Assembly (NCBI RefSeq): GCF_001274635.1
Contig: NZ_LBGV01000001.1
Location: 744,001 to 808,000, forward strand
Source: Persicobacter sp. CCB-QB2
Lineage (GTDB): Bacteria > Bacteroidota > Bacteroidia > Cytophagales > Cyclobacteriaceae
Direction of reading: 5' to 3'
Length of the DNA stretch: 64,000 bases
Shown in pieces: positions 27,720 to 37,334 of the stretch. Below the pieces are notes generated by a model, which did not search any database, had not been told where the DNA came from, and saw nothing but the letters and a program-made list of their open reading frames with translations. A program made the translations under genes and the position numbers. Each line of letters begins with the position of its first letter. Position 1 is the first letter of the stretch.

Positions 27720-28628
27720 TTAAGAGGTTAACTCCTGGAATGCTTTTTCAATAGACCATTGCTCCCGGCTTAATTCAATTAAAGGGATGTTGTTTTGAGC
27801 AGCAGCCTGGAAGATAAAATAACGAAGGTCTTGTTGCCCTGTGGCTACAATTCTGTATTTCAGTGCCCCAATTTCTTCCACAGCCTCAACGCCTTCAAGG
27901 TCCAAAATCGGCTTTAAGTCCGCCTCAAACTGAATTTCTAATAAAATATGCTGTTTTTCCAGTTTGTATTTTAAGTCATTAATAGGGTGATCTGTAATGA
28001 TATTGCCCTGATCAATAATGATTACCCGATCGCAGAGGGCTTGTACCTCCTGCATGATATGAGAAGAAAAAATAACCGTTTTATTTTTACCCACCTCTTT
28101 GATCAATTGACGTATTTCTACCAATTGATTGGGATCCAGTCCGGTAGTAGGTTCATCCAAAATCAAAACCTCCGGGTCGTGAATAAAAGCTTGTGCTAAT
28201 CCGACCCTTTGCTTATACCCTTTGGAAAGCTGTCCAATTTTTTTGTTTTGCTCCCTTTCTAAACCACACATCTCCACCACTTTGGAAACCCGCTTGGCCA
28301 GAAATGAACCTCTCAAGCCCTGGACTTTACCCGCAAAACGGAGGTATTCGTGCACGTACATGTCCAGGTATAGCGGATTGTTTTCCGGTAAATATCCCAC
28401 TTTAGCTCGAGCCTGTAAAGGATTTTCCGTCACATCAATCCCACAAATCTCCACCGTTCCGGAAGAAGGACTTAAATAGCCTGTAGAAATTTTCATGGTG
28501 GTGGATTTACCCGCCCCATTAGGCCCCAGAAATCCCAGGATTTCTCCCGGGTGGGCTTCGAACGATATTTGGTTCACGGCTTTTTGTTCGCCGTATATTT
28601 TGCAGAGATTGTTGATTTTTACAGACAC
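27720..28628 (-). CDS. gldA: Gliding motility ABC transporter ATPase GldA
   Basis: 302 residues. Walker A GPNGAGKST near residue 36, signature LSKGYKQRVGLAQA, Walker B VLILDEPTTGLDP and the switch His in FSSHIMQEV are all present. The C-terminal 80 residues are the regulatory extension seen in GldA and NatA-like ATPases. First gene of the gldA-gldF-gldG-DUF4340 operon. It powers the GldFG membrane complex. Confidence 0.94.
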   Translation of the reverse strand: MSVKINNLCKIYGEQKAVNQISFEAHPGEILGFLGPNGAGKSTTMKISTGYLSPSSGTVEICGIDVTENPLQARAKVGYLPENNPLYLDMYVHEYLRFAGKVQGLRGSFLAKRVSKVVEMCGLEREQNKKIGQLSKGYKQRVGLAQAFIHDPEVLILDEPTTGLDPNQLVEIRQLIKEVGKNKTVIFSSHIMQEVQALCDRVIIIDQGNIITDHPINDLKYKLEKQHILLEIQFEADLKPILDLEGVEAVEEIGALKYRIVATGQQDLRYFIFQAAAQNNIPLIELSREQWSIEKAFQELTS

Positions 28629-28717
28629 ACTAAAATGAATTATCCTTGCTGCAATAATGGCATAAATTCATTGAATTTTCAATTTTGAAAGCCGCAGCTG
28701 CCGGATTATTTCCAATT

Positions 28718-28921
28718 TTTAGCCCGAACTATTCACCGCTATCTTTAGAAGATCGCCTTAAAGGACTTATTTCCACTTCAATAAGATTGTATTTAGGGCT
28801 TTGATAATAGCCCAAATTTTAGGCAAGCAGGCTTTCCCCTCCTTCATCTGCTTCGTTGGAAAAACTCAAAATAGGGGACTATTCCTTCATTTTTCCCACC
28901 TGGTAGCACAACGAGGATTTA
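28718..28921 (-). repeat. Dispersed element A, copy 4 (reverse), truncated at its outer end
   Basis: Reads TTAGCCCGAACTATTCACCGCT at its start, which is the reverse complement of the right end of element A, and runs through 'ccttcatctgcttcgttgg' to 'acgaggattta'. The usual left terminal repeat is missing because element D begins there. The gap 28629-29116 contains only this element and D. Confidence 0.65.
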
Positions 28922-29081
28922 GAGGTTGTGTAAAAGCCAAAATTCGCAGCGAAAATTTGATTATTGCAGAAGCGATAGCCGATTATTTTGAGAGAATAGC
29001 ATCGCTATTGTTAAGAAATTAACCTAAACCGCTTTCAAAATCTCGAATTGGCAGCCGGATGGTGTGCTTTTAAAAACGCTC
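28922..29081 (+). repeat. Dispersed element D, copy 1 (about 160 bp, terminal inverted repeats)
   Basis: Matches 33901-34058 in reverse orientation. The ends read GAGGTTGTGTAAAAGCC and (reverse complement) GAGCGTTTTTAAAAGC, so they are imperfect inverted repeats. Shared interior: AAAATTTGATTATTGCAGAAGC and 'gagaatagcatcgct'. No coding potential. MITE-like. Confidence 0.65.
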
Positions 29082-29116
29082 TTAAGCAGGAATAATCTGG
29101 TTGAGGACAGGGTCTC

Positions 29117-29718
29117 TTATTTTTGACCTCCACTCTCTAAATATGTTTTAAAGTGGTCCGTATTATATTTCGCCATTCCTTTTTTAGTCGAGATCACTTT
29201 ACCATTGGGGAAATGACATAAGTGGTCGGTAATACCTGAGAGCGGAATACTTCCGGTAAGCCTGCCTTTAACCTATAGGTATTGAATCTAGGGCCTTTAT
29301 TTAAAAATTTCTCGAGGGCTTCCCGTTCCTTGTCCATATTTACCAGTACAAAGGCTACTTTTTCCGGATCAGTTCTTTCCTCCAGCGCTAAAATATCCGG
29401 TAGCTCTGCAATGCAGGGAGGACACCAGGTAGCCCAAAAATTTAAAAAGATTGTTTTGCCTTTGAAATCTTCGAATGGAATCTCTTCCCCATTTTCATCT
29501 AAGAGTATCCATTGATATTCTGCCTCGGGCATGTTCTCCAATTCAGCAGATTCTGAAGGTTGAAAAATTCCAGTTTTTAATATTAAACCCTGTAAGGGGC
29601 CCAATACCGGAGCACGAAGATTAGGCATAAAAACGAGCACCAGCAGAAATCCAGCAAGAAGGATGTCCAGCCAATGTTTTTTTAGTCGAATTAATACATC
29701 TGCTTTATTCATATGCAA
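29117..29718 (-). CDS. TlpA-like membrane-anchored thiol-disulfide reductase, frameshifted as given
   Basis: About 200 residues once corrected. An N-terminal membrane segment (about 17-32) anchors a periplasmic thioredoxin domain with FLNFWATWCPPCIAELP (WCPPC at 98-102) and the cis-Pro motif LPTTYVI. The frame stops early at 29194 after ISPMVK. Adding one C to the run of four (29207-29210 on +) gives ISPNGKVISTKKGMAKY and a natural end ESGGQK with TAA at 29117-29119. This is the expected 'P-x-G-K-V' strand and helix of the fold, so the truncation is probably not real. Confidence 0.82.
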
Positions 29719-29769
29719 TTTTACAATAAATGAAGGGAGTAATTCGTCTTCTTGCGGCTATTTGTTGCT

Positions 29770-30153
29770 TTATCGAAATAATTGCACATAATAGGTAGTA
29801 CCCTCCACCTCATATTTTGCAATACAGGAACTGACCAGATAGGGGCTATTCAGGTTTTTCTGATATTCCGGAGATTCCATCCAGACATCGATTGGATTAA
29901 GCCGAATATCAGCTTGCCTTTGGATATTAATTTTCCAATCCTTGCTGAAATGCGCTGTGCTGTACTCATATTGGAGGGCTTCAGCTCTTTTTTTGGCGAA
30001 GCTGTACATATAATTATCCCATTTTAAGGTTGCCAGATCTTTGGAGGCCCGGTAAGCATTCACAATTTCCAAATAGGATTTCATCTCATTCTTTTGTCGG
30101 ACACTATAAAATGGAAGCAGGAATAAAAGGATGGAAAAATAAATCTTGGTCAT
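29770..30153 (-). CDS. Secreted CAP-domain (SCP/PR1-like) protein
   Basis: 127 residues with a signal peptide (IYFSILLFLLPFYS). The CAP core is recognisable: VNAYRASKDLATLKWDNYM, FAKKRAEAL, the His in STAHFSKDW, then DVWMESPEYQKNLNSPYL and a final YYVQLF strand. It is short for the family but has the expected order of motifs. CAP proteins are extracellular. Their bacterial activity is mostly uncharacterised. It is separated by about 50 bp from the thioredoxin-like gene on the same strand. Confidence 0.75.
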   Translation of the reverse strand: MTKIYFSILLFLLPFYSVRQKNEMKSYLEIVNAYRASKDLATLKWDNYMYSFAKKRAEALQYEYSTAHFSKDWKINIQRQADIRLNPIDVWMESPEYQKNLNSPYLVSSCIAKYEVEGTTYYVQLFR

Positions 30154-30380
30154 ATAGTCATCGGGAGTTTTGATTAAAGGGGATCCCTCAAATCACAGGA
30201 TTGGAAAATCTCCTGAACTTTTCACCCAAGTTATGGTAATGGATATTAAATTCCTAAAGGCAATGAAAGAAACGATTTGATGGACAGTGGCCCCTTTTGT
30301 TTCCTGGCAAATTTGAAGGTAACGGCACCAAGGCCTGGCCCGGGGCATCCTTTATCATGGAAAGGCAGTCAGGAATATAG

Positions 30381-30593
30381 GCCTGAATATTCATGCTTAA
30401 ATCCTCCTTGCACCGCAAGCCGGAGAAATCAAGAGGTCCTTCCAATTCCGGGTTTTTTAAAAGACGCCAATGAGTGAGGAGAAAGCGAGCATGCCCAAAT
30501 TGGGGCTATTATAAACTAATGAAAATAAATTATAATAAACTGAAGTCAAGTCGCTTATACTTAGTTGATAAATTAGCGGTGAATAATTCGGGT
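30381..30593 (+). repeat. Dispersed element A, copy 5
   Basis: Starts around CCTGAATATTCATGCTTAA and ends TGAATAATTCGGGTT, imperfect inverted repeats of each other. Shared interior: 'gagtgaggagaaagcgagc', 'cccaaattggggctattata' and 'tgataaattagcggtg'. It abuts a BC element at 30596. The region 30154-31173 contains only these repeats. Confidence 0.75.
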
Positions 30594-30595
30594 TA

Positions 30596-31013
30596 CACGG
30601 CTTTTTCATAAAACAACAAATGGGCAAATTATAGGAATGATCTAGTTCCCAATGAGGGTCTATTTGAATTGAGCACTTGTTTATGAGTAAGCTTACTACC
30701 TTTTACAGTATTGACGTTATGGTATAAAATCTTCCACATCAACAGTCCGGCCTTGATCAATGGGCGGATAAACAAAGGTTCTGCTGGCGACCAGAAGGCA
30801 TCACAGCGACATTTTAGCAATATTTCACCAATCTCCCGCTCTCTCCAAATGTCGCCTTGATGGATTCCGTCAGCAGGTTCTTTGTCCCGCCGACATTGAT
30901 CACAGCCTTGATTTTTTTGTTTCGTTTTTTTTCAAGAAAAAATGAAAAAGAAACGATTAATTATTCAATATAAGGTATTGAATGGCTGATCTAGCTTTTT
31001 ATGAAAAAGCCCT
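30596..31013 (+). repeat. Dispersed element BC, copy 2 (intact)
   Basis: The least disturbed copy, 418 bp. Terminal inverted repeats are ACGGCTTTTTCATAAAA at the left and TTTTTATGAAAAAGCCCTG at the right. The B half (to about 30728) ends in ATTGACGTTATGGTATAAAA; the C half contains AACAGTCCGGCCTTGATCAA and GTCGCCTTGATGGATTCCGT. A short A-like remnant (AGTGGTGAATAATTCGGTTT) follows at about 31045-31065. Confidence 0.8.
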
Positions 31014-31173
31014 GATTCGGGTTAAGATGATCTTCTAAATCTAGTGGTGAATAATTCGGTTTAAATGACTGCCCCTTAGTTTTCTTGGATCGTATATACT
31101 AGTATAACCTACTTCAACAGGCACTCCATTGTTCACCATTGCCCCTTTTATAATGGGTTTAAAGATTTTTGGC

Positions 31174-33851
31174 ATGGAAGAGTCTATCTTATCAACAAAA
31201 CATAGCCGGAAGCTCTGTTATCAACAGGAAGTGGAAGCGCTCATGTCTCAATTTTCCACCGATCCTTATCATGGACTGAAAGGTCACCAGGTGGAAGCCC
31301 AACAATTACGGTTTGGGAAAAATGAAATTGCCACCAAAGAAGGAGAATCCAAATGGAAACTCTTCCTCAAGCAATTTCAGCAGCCATTGGTTTATATATT
31401 GATTGTTGCCGGGATTGCGGTTGGATTTTTAGAAGAATGGGTGGAGATGGGCGCAATCTTCGGGGTGGTGGCCATTAATGCCATTATTGGCTATGTACAG
31501 GAGCTGAAAGCCCTGAAAGCCATTGCTTCTTTATCCAAATCTTTAATGGCCCAGGCGCAGGTTTTAAGAGCGGGTGTTTTTCAAATTGTTCCGGCTCAAG
31601 AGTTGGTGCCGGGGGATATTATCCAGCTCAACGCTGGCGATAAGGTGCCCGCTGATATTCGGATTATTTCCGAAAGGGCGCTACAGGTGGATGAATCAGC
31701 TTTAACCGGGGAGTCATTACCCGTTGAAAAACAAATAGCGGTGATTCCCGATGAAGTGGCTTTGGGAGACCGAAAAAACCTTTCTTTCCTTGGTTCATTG
31801 GTGACTCATGGTACCGCCAGAGGCTTAGTGGTGGCGACCGGAAATGATACGGAAATGGGAAAAATCAACACCATGATTGCCTCGGCAGAAGTGTTGGAAA
31901 CTCCCTTAACCCAAAAAATTAATCAATTCGCCTATCGTTTATTATGGATAATTCTGGCATTGGCCTTATTCGCCATGGCGCTTAGTCTGTATCGTGGGCA
32001 TAGCCTGGAGGAGGTGATTTTGGAGGGAGTAGCACTGGCGGTGGGGCTATTCCGGAAGGGCTTCCTGCGGTAGTGACTATCACGTTGGCCATCGGTGTTT
32101 CCCGTATGGCCCGAAGGAAAGCCATCATCCGAAAGTTGCCGGCAGTGGAGACGCTGGGGAGTACTACCGTGATTTGTTCGGACAAAACCGGTACACTCAC
32201 CCAAAATCAGATGACTGTTCAAGCGCTTTATTGTGAAGGCAAGGTCTATTCGGTTAGTGGAGTGGGCTATGCACCGGTAGGAGAAATTTTTTATAAAGGG
32301 CAAAAAATAAATGCCCTGCAAGAGAGGAGTCTGACCACCTTGCTGCATTGTGGTTATCTGTGTAATGATGCCCAATTGGTGCAGGAAAAGGAGTGGGAGA
32401 TCAACGGTGATCCGACGGAAGGCGCATTAATAGTGGTGGCCCAGAAAGCCGGACTGGATGCGGCCAAGTTAATGGTGGACTTTCCACGGCTGGATGCTAT
32501 ACCTTTTGAGTCTGAGCATCAGTATAGTGCTACTTTACATAAGGGCTTCACTAATAATATTTTATATGTAAAAGGATCTGTGGAAAGAATCATGACTTTC
32601 TGTGATACTTTATTGGAGTCTGAAAAAGCACTGATTCTTCAACAGGCAGAGGCCTTTGGGGAGAAGGGGATGCGGGTTTTGGCTTTTGCGGGAAAGGCAA
32701 TAAAGGCGCAGCAGTCCGAAGTGGAAGAGTCGGATGTTAGATCTGGCCTGGAGTTTTTTGGATTGCATGCCATGATTGATCCTCCGCGTCCGGAGGCTAT
32801 TGAGGCGGTCGATGCAGTGCAGAAGGCAGGAATGAAGGTGAAAATGATTACCGGAGATCATAAAAGTACTGCTCAGGCCATTGCCAGACAGCTCGGTATG
32901 AACAATGCGGAAAAGGGGATGAGTGGTTTGGAATTGAATGATTTGGAGGAAAAGGAAATCCCACCATTGGCGGAAGAGTATGCCGTATTTGCAAGGGTGA
33001 GTCCGGAGCAAAAGTTGCTGTTGGTGAAAGCGCTTCAGCAAAAAGGGCATATTGCTGCCATGACTGGTGATGGAGTGAATGATGCACCGGCTTTGCAACA
33101 GGCGAATATTGGGGTGGCCATGGGGAAAGGGGGGACAGAGGTAGCCCGGGAGACTTCAGATATGATTTTGACGGACGATAATTTTGCTACTATCCGGGCA
33201 GCCGTTGAAGAGGGCCGGGCGGTGCTGGATAATCTGATTAAGTTTATTGGCTGGACATTGCCGACCAATATTTCGGAGGGAATGGTCATTCTGATGGCCG
33301 CACTTATGGGCGTAGCATTACCTATTCTGCCTTTGCAAATTCTTTGGATTAATATGAGTACGGCCATTTTTTTGGGTTCGACCCTGGCAGTGGAGCGAAA
33401 GGAATGGAATTTGATGAACCGGCTGCCCCGCGCGGCAGATGCGCCCATTTTGGATCGGGAAATGGTCTTTCGTTTGTTATGGGTGAGTGCTTATATAGTT
33501 ATTGCCGTCTTTGCCATTTACCGTTTTGCCTTGGAACAGGGCCATTCTATTGCTTATGGCCGAACGATGGCCGTGAATATGATTGTATTTGCGGAGCTGG
33601 TTTACCTGTTGAATTGCCGCTCCTTGCATCATTCCCCCATTAAGATTGGCTTTTTTAGTAATCATTGGTTAATACTTGGTATTTTGGTGATGATTTTTTT
33701 ACAAATGCTATTTACTTACTGGCCGGTGATGAATCAGCTCTTCGGAAGTGTGTCCATCAGCGGTGCGGATTGGATGAGGATTCTGGCAGCCAGTGGCTTG
33801 CTGTTTGGTTTAGTGGAAGTGGAAAAATTGGTGAAGCGCAGGCTGGGATAG
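31174..33851 (+). CDS. P2-type cation-transporting ATPase, frameshifted as given
   Basis: About 892 residues once corrected. It shows the actuator motif DESALTGESLPVEKQ, the phosphorylation site CSDKTGTLTQNQM and the hinge MTGDGVNDAPALQQANIGVAMG. The frame breaks in M4: a run of four G at 32043-32046 should be five, restoring AVGAIPEGLPAVVTITLA with the PEGLP motif of P2 pumps. In M6 the usual N-x-x-T-D is NMSTA, so the ion is not safely calcium. The start at 31174 (MEESILSTKHS) is chosen because homology-like sequence begins about 20 residues later; ATGs at 31129 and 31153 are alternatives. The gene is bounded by inverted dispersed repeats. Confidence 0.88.
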
Positions 33852-33900
33852 AAGAGATTTCTCTCGGAAAGCCGGGCAGCTTTTCGGCGATAGTCCTTTA

Positions 33901-34058
33901 GGGCGTGTTTAAAAGCATACCATCCGGCTTTAAATTCTAATTATTGGAAGCGATTTTGGATAATTTCTCCACAATGGCAATGCTATTCTTTCAAAATAAT
34001 CGGGTTTTGCTTCTGCAATAATCAAATTTTCGCTACGAATTTTGGCTTTTAAAACTCT
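33901..34058 (-). repeat. Dispersed element D, copy 2
   Basis: Reverse-orientation match to 28922-29081. Left end GGGCGTGTTTAAAAGCATACC and right end GGCTTTTAAAACTCT are the inverted termini. Interior: TTGCTTCTGCAATAATCAAA and 'ggcaatgctattcttt'. It begins 50 bp after the P-type ATPase stop. Confidence 0.65.
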
Positions 34059-34131
34059 CCTAGGAGCCTGTCGGATTATAATCGACTTCCCTAAAATTAC
34101 AAAATATTATTTTGGCCATAAATTGTGCGTT

Positions 34132-34770
34132 CAGGGTTTTTTCATAAAAAGCTAGTTCAGCCATGGAACGCCTTATGCTGAATAATTAATCGTTTATTTT
34201 TCATTTTTTCTTGATAAAAAACGAAACAAAAAAATCAAGGCTGTGATCAATGTCGGCGGGACAAAGCACCTGCTGACGGAATCCATCAAGGCGACATTTG
34301 CAGATGACACGAGACTGGTAAAGTATTGCAGAAATGTCGCTATGATGCCTTCTGTTCGCCAGCAGCACCTTTGTCTATCCGCCCATTGATCAAGGCCTGA
34401 GGGTTGATGTGGAAGATATTACCCGGATTATTCATGCTTAAATCCTCGTTTAGCTGCAAGGCGGAAAAAATGAAGGAATAATTTCCTATTTCGAGTTTTT
34501 TCCAACGAAGCAGATGAATGAGGAGAAAGCAAGCTTGCCCAAATTTGGGCTATTATAATTCAAAGAAAATAATATTTAATGACGTGAATTTAAACTACTT
34601 GCGCCTTGATAATAAATTTAGCGGTGAATAATTCGGGTTTATACCATAATGTCAAAACTGTAAAAGGGTGTAAGCTCACTCATAAACAAGCGCTCAAATC
34701 AAATAGCCGCCCATTGGGAACTAGATCATTCCTATAATTTGCCCATTTGTAGTTTTGTGAAAAAGCCGTG
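34132..34770 (-). repeat. Dispersed element BC, copy 3 (reverse), interrupted by element A
   Basis: The C half is at 34132-34420 and the B half at 34639-34770, both reverse relative to copies 1 and 2. Outer ends CAGGGTTTTTTCATAAAAAG and GTGAAAAAGCCGTG are the inverted termini. The two halves are contiguous in copies 1 and 2 at the sequence GGTATAAAATCTT, and here they are split there by a 218-bp A element. So A inserted into BC. Confidence 0.8.
34421..34638 (+). repeat. Dispersed element A, copy 6 (best-defined), nested in BC
   Basis: 218 bp with clean 14-bp terminal inverted repeats: ACCCGGATTATTCA at the left and TGAATAATTCGGGT at the right (one mismatch). Because it splits a BC element, its exact ends can be read by comparison with uninterrupted copies. 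The target is AT-rich, and a short duplication (TT/ATT) is possible but not certain. No coding potential. Confidence 0.85.
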
Positions 34771-35198
34771 ATTGTGCGTTGAAGTCAAACTAGCCCTGAA
34801 GGCTATATTTGAGGGATTGGAAAGATATTTTCTTCAATTGAAATTTGATATCCCAAATAATATTTCGCTTAATAGACTAAATTGGTATAAATCCGATACG
34901 CACCTAGCCGGTTTTTCAGGGGACGGATTTATTTTTAAACAAGGGGGGATTTCAGGGTATAGCAGGAATATCCGGGAAAGAAGAGTGGACGGTTAGTTCG
35001 CTTTTGAAGCCGTTTTTTTTCTTCTACTGAAAGTGAAAGGAACGATTCTGTTTTGGATTATTTCTTGAATCGAGGGACTGATGAAATCACCTTTGAAATT
35101 CCTTTTTTCGGTTTTCTGATTGGGTTTAATGCGCTGTTTTTTAGGTGCTTGGTGTTTTATTTCTTAAAAAAAAGGGTCACTATCCTTTCTGACCGTTA
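34771..35198. other. Intergenic stretch without a recognisable gene
   Basis: About 430 bp between the last repeat and the promoter of the DUF4437 gene. Two open frames of 74 and 65 codons occur, but they lack plausible starts, protein-like composition or motifs. I see no further structure. Confidence 0.5.
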
Positions 35199-35229
35199 TT
35201 GTATTGGGGTATTGGACTTGTTACTTTTG
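35199..35229 (+). promoter_or_regulatory. Bacteroidota-type promoter for the DUF4437 lipoprotein gene
   Basis: TTG at 35199-35201 (-33 position) and TACTTTTG at 35222-35229 match the Bacteroidota consensus TTG / TAnnTTTG with a 20-base spacer. Transcription would begin about 6-8 bases downstream, giving a leader of about 15 bases before the ATG at 35252. Confidence 0.55.
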
Positions 35230-35251
35230 TGCTATCCCAAAAGCAAATAAC

Positions 35252-36127
35252 ATGAGAAATTTAACAGGAATCCTATTGGGCATAGGTTTATCGATGATGG
35301 CTTGCGCACCATCAAGTGATAATTCAAAAAAGCAGCAAGCTTCCTTGGGGCATCAGGGTGGCAAATACGAAATGGTGCAGGCCTCCGAGGTGGATTGGAC
35401 CTATCTGAATCCGGCCAGAAAAGATAAAGCGCCTATGGCTGGTACGCTGTGGGGAGACCGCAACGGCACGAAAGCAACAGGATTTTTGTTAAAGCCTTTT
35501 GATGGATTTTCTTCTCCTCCTCATATTCATAATGTATCCTACAGAGGAGTGGTGATTAACGGTCTGTTTCATAATGATGATCCGGAAGCAGAGAACGAGT
35601 GGATGCCTGCCGGATCATTCTGGACACAACCAAAGGGGCAAGTGCACATTACTTCAGCTAAAGGAGAAAATTTGTTAGCCTATATCGAAATTGAAGAGGG
35701 GCCCTATCTGGTAAAACCAATCGAGGAGGCCTTCCATACCGATGAGGTTCCGTTGAATATGGATCAGTCGAATATGGTTTGGTTGAATGCGGCGGATATT
35801 CGGTGGATCAGTAAATCAGTGGCTGGTAGTCAAACACAGGCGAAGGTGGCCATGCTCTGGGGAGATAAAAATGAGCAGCAATTTTATGGAAGCATGCTGA
35901 AATTACCAGCGGGTTTTGAAGGGAAATTGGTGAATCATGCGGGTAGTTTCAAAGCGGTGGTGATCAAAGGGGAACCTCAATATCAATCTCCAAAATTGGA
36001 GCAGGCCGTGAAATTGCCCCCCGGAAGTTATTTTGCTTCTTCGGATAAGGGTGATCATCAATTATCTGTAGGGGAAGGAGAGCTGGTGCTCTATATCCGA
36101 ACCAATGGAGAATTTGAATTAAAATAA
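35252..36127 (+). CDS. DUF4437 (cupin-fold) lipoprotein
   Basis: 291 residues from the ATG at 35252, chosen because it begins a lipoprotein signal ([18 protein letters not shown]). Two tandem cupin-like halves are visible: [19 protein letters not shown] with [20 protein letters not shown], and [20 protein letters not shown] with [14 protein letters not shown]. Metal-type His residues (PPHIHN) occur in the first half only. Function is unknown for this family. A good promoter lies just upstream. The next gene follows after 74 bp on the same strand. Confidence 0.8.
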   Translation: MRNLTGILLGIGLSMMACAPSSDNSKKQQASLGHQGGKYEMVQASEVDWTYLNPARKDKAPMAGTLWGDRNGTKATGFLLKPFDGFSSPPHIHNVSYRGVVINGLFHNDDPEAENEWMPAGSFWTQPKGQVHITSAKGENLLAYIEIEEGPYLVKPIEEAFHTDEVPLNMDQSNMVWLNAADIRWISKSVAGSQTQAKVAMLWGDKNEQQFYGSMLKLPAGFEGKLVNHAGSFKAVVIKGEPQYQSPKLEQAVKLPPGSYFASSDKGDHQLSVGEGELVLYIRTNGEFELK

Positions 36128-36201
36128 TCCGGTTTTAGGATAAAGTCGACCAGTTTTTTTTGCATTAGGAATGCTCTTAGGAGGGCTGGCGAAAAATTGG
36201 G

Positions 36202-37251
36202 GTGATTAAATTTATTGATGAGATGAACAGAAGGGTTTTAGGAAATATATTATTTTTTGTTTTCGCAATATTATCGCTTACGGGTATACTCCTCTATTTT
36301 ATACCCTTCCAAAAGTGGGTGGTTGCCTTACATACCTTGATGGCCTTATTTTTTTTGATATTGGTGCTATTTCACCTTTTCAACAATAAGAAACCATTGA
36401 AGCAATACCTAAAGGTGGCGCCCAAAGGAAAAGCTAAAAACTGGAGTGGCTTGGCGATTTTTACGGGATTGCTGGTGCTGGTTTACCTGTCTTATTCGGG
36501 TAATGCTATGGTGAATTATTTATACCAATGGGGCAATGAGTACCGCGCTCAACAGTTAGGCAAGGTGGAAGCTTCCTTTGATTATGAAATCATCGATATG
36601 AACAAAACGATGGGGGAGCGTTCCTTTAGTGTGGAATTCAAAAAAGGACCTGCCTTTACGCACCCCTTGTTTGCCATTTGGTTGGAAGACACGGCGGGAA
36701 ATTATGTTCAAACGCTTTATGTTTCGCAATCTATCTCTTCCAGCGTTTTCGCTATCGCCAAACGGGAAGGGGATAAGGTAATACCGGGCATTCAAAGAAG
36801 GCCGGAGGCACTGCCTTATTGGTCGCATAAAAGAGGAATCCAGGCTTCGGATGGTTTGTATGTTCCTTTGGAAGCCGCTCCTGATTTGGATGGCGTGTCC
36901 GGAGCTACGCCGGTAAAAAGCTTTGTGATAAACAGTCAGCATCAGCCGAAAGGTGGGCAGGAATACCGCGTGATGATGGAAGTGAATCAGTCCTTTGACT
37001 GGAATGAGTACTATTCTAAGGACCGCTTTCCGGATGATCCTATTTACTCCGGATCCGGCGTAGTGGGCCAGCCTTCTTTGGTATATGCGGCGACTTTAAA
37101 GGCCTCTGAATTGGACAAAAAAACGCACAAAATTATGGAATTGATCGGGCATGGCCATCATTCCGGGCAGGATGGAGAACTTTATGAAGATTTGTCTAAA
37201 GTGACCACCGCCAAAGAAATTGCGGAGCGAATTATTCTGACGGTGAGGTAA
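36202..37251 (+). CDS. Membrane protein with DUF4405-like helices and a DUF2271-like extracytoplasmic domain
   Basis: 349 residues. Three N-terminal membrane segments (about 14-33, 38-60, 80-100) include HTLMALFFLILVLFHLFNN, whose spaced His residues resemble haem-binding cytochrome-b-like DUF4405 helices. The periplasmic part has FAIWLEDTAGNYVQTLYVS, which resembles DUF2271, and DLDGVSGATPVKSF, reminiscent of flavin-linked domains. A redox role is inference. The GTG start at 36202 and an ATG at 36223 are both possible. A hairpin terminator follows at 37273. Confidence 0.6.
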   Translation: MIKFIDEMNRRVLGNILFFVFAILSLTGILLYFIPFQKWVVALHTLMALFFLILVLFHLFNNKKPLKQYLKVAPKGKAKNWSGLAIFTGLLVLVYLSYSGNAMVNYLYQWGNEYRAQQLGKVEASFDYEIIDMNKTMGERSFSVEFKKGPAFTHPLFAIWLEDTAGNYVQTLYVSQSISSSVFAIAKREGDKVIPGIQRRPEALPYWSHKRGIQASDGLYVPLEAAPDLDGVSGATPVKSFVINSQHQPKGGQEYRVMMEVNQSFDWNEYYSKDRFPDDPIYSGSGVVGQPSLVYAATLKASELDKKTHKIMELIGHGHHSGQDGELYEDLSKVTTAKEIAERIILTVR

Positions 37252-37272
37252 ATATTGGTTCAGCTATTGGAA

Positions 37273-37320
37273 GAAAAAAAGGCTTTATGGGAGTTGATCA
37301 TTCCCTTAGAGCCTTTTTTA
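37273..37320. terminator. Hairpin terminator between convergent genes
   Basis: AAAAAAAGGCTTTATGGGA, loop GTTGATCAT, TCCCTTAGAGCCTTTTTT makes an imperfect stem with A and T tracts on both sides. It separates the + gene ending at 37251 from the - gene ending at 37335. Confidence 0.8.
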
Positions 37321-37334
37321 TTTTTAGCACATCC

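Noticed and set aside
34772-34996. A 74-codon open frame after the BC repeat
   Set aside because: No start signal or recognisable content, and it sits in repeat-flanked intergenic DNA.
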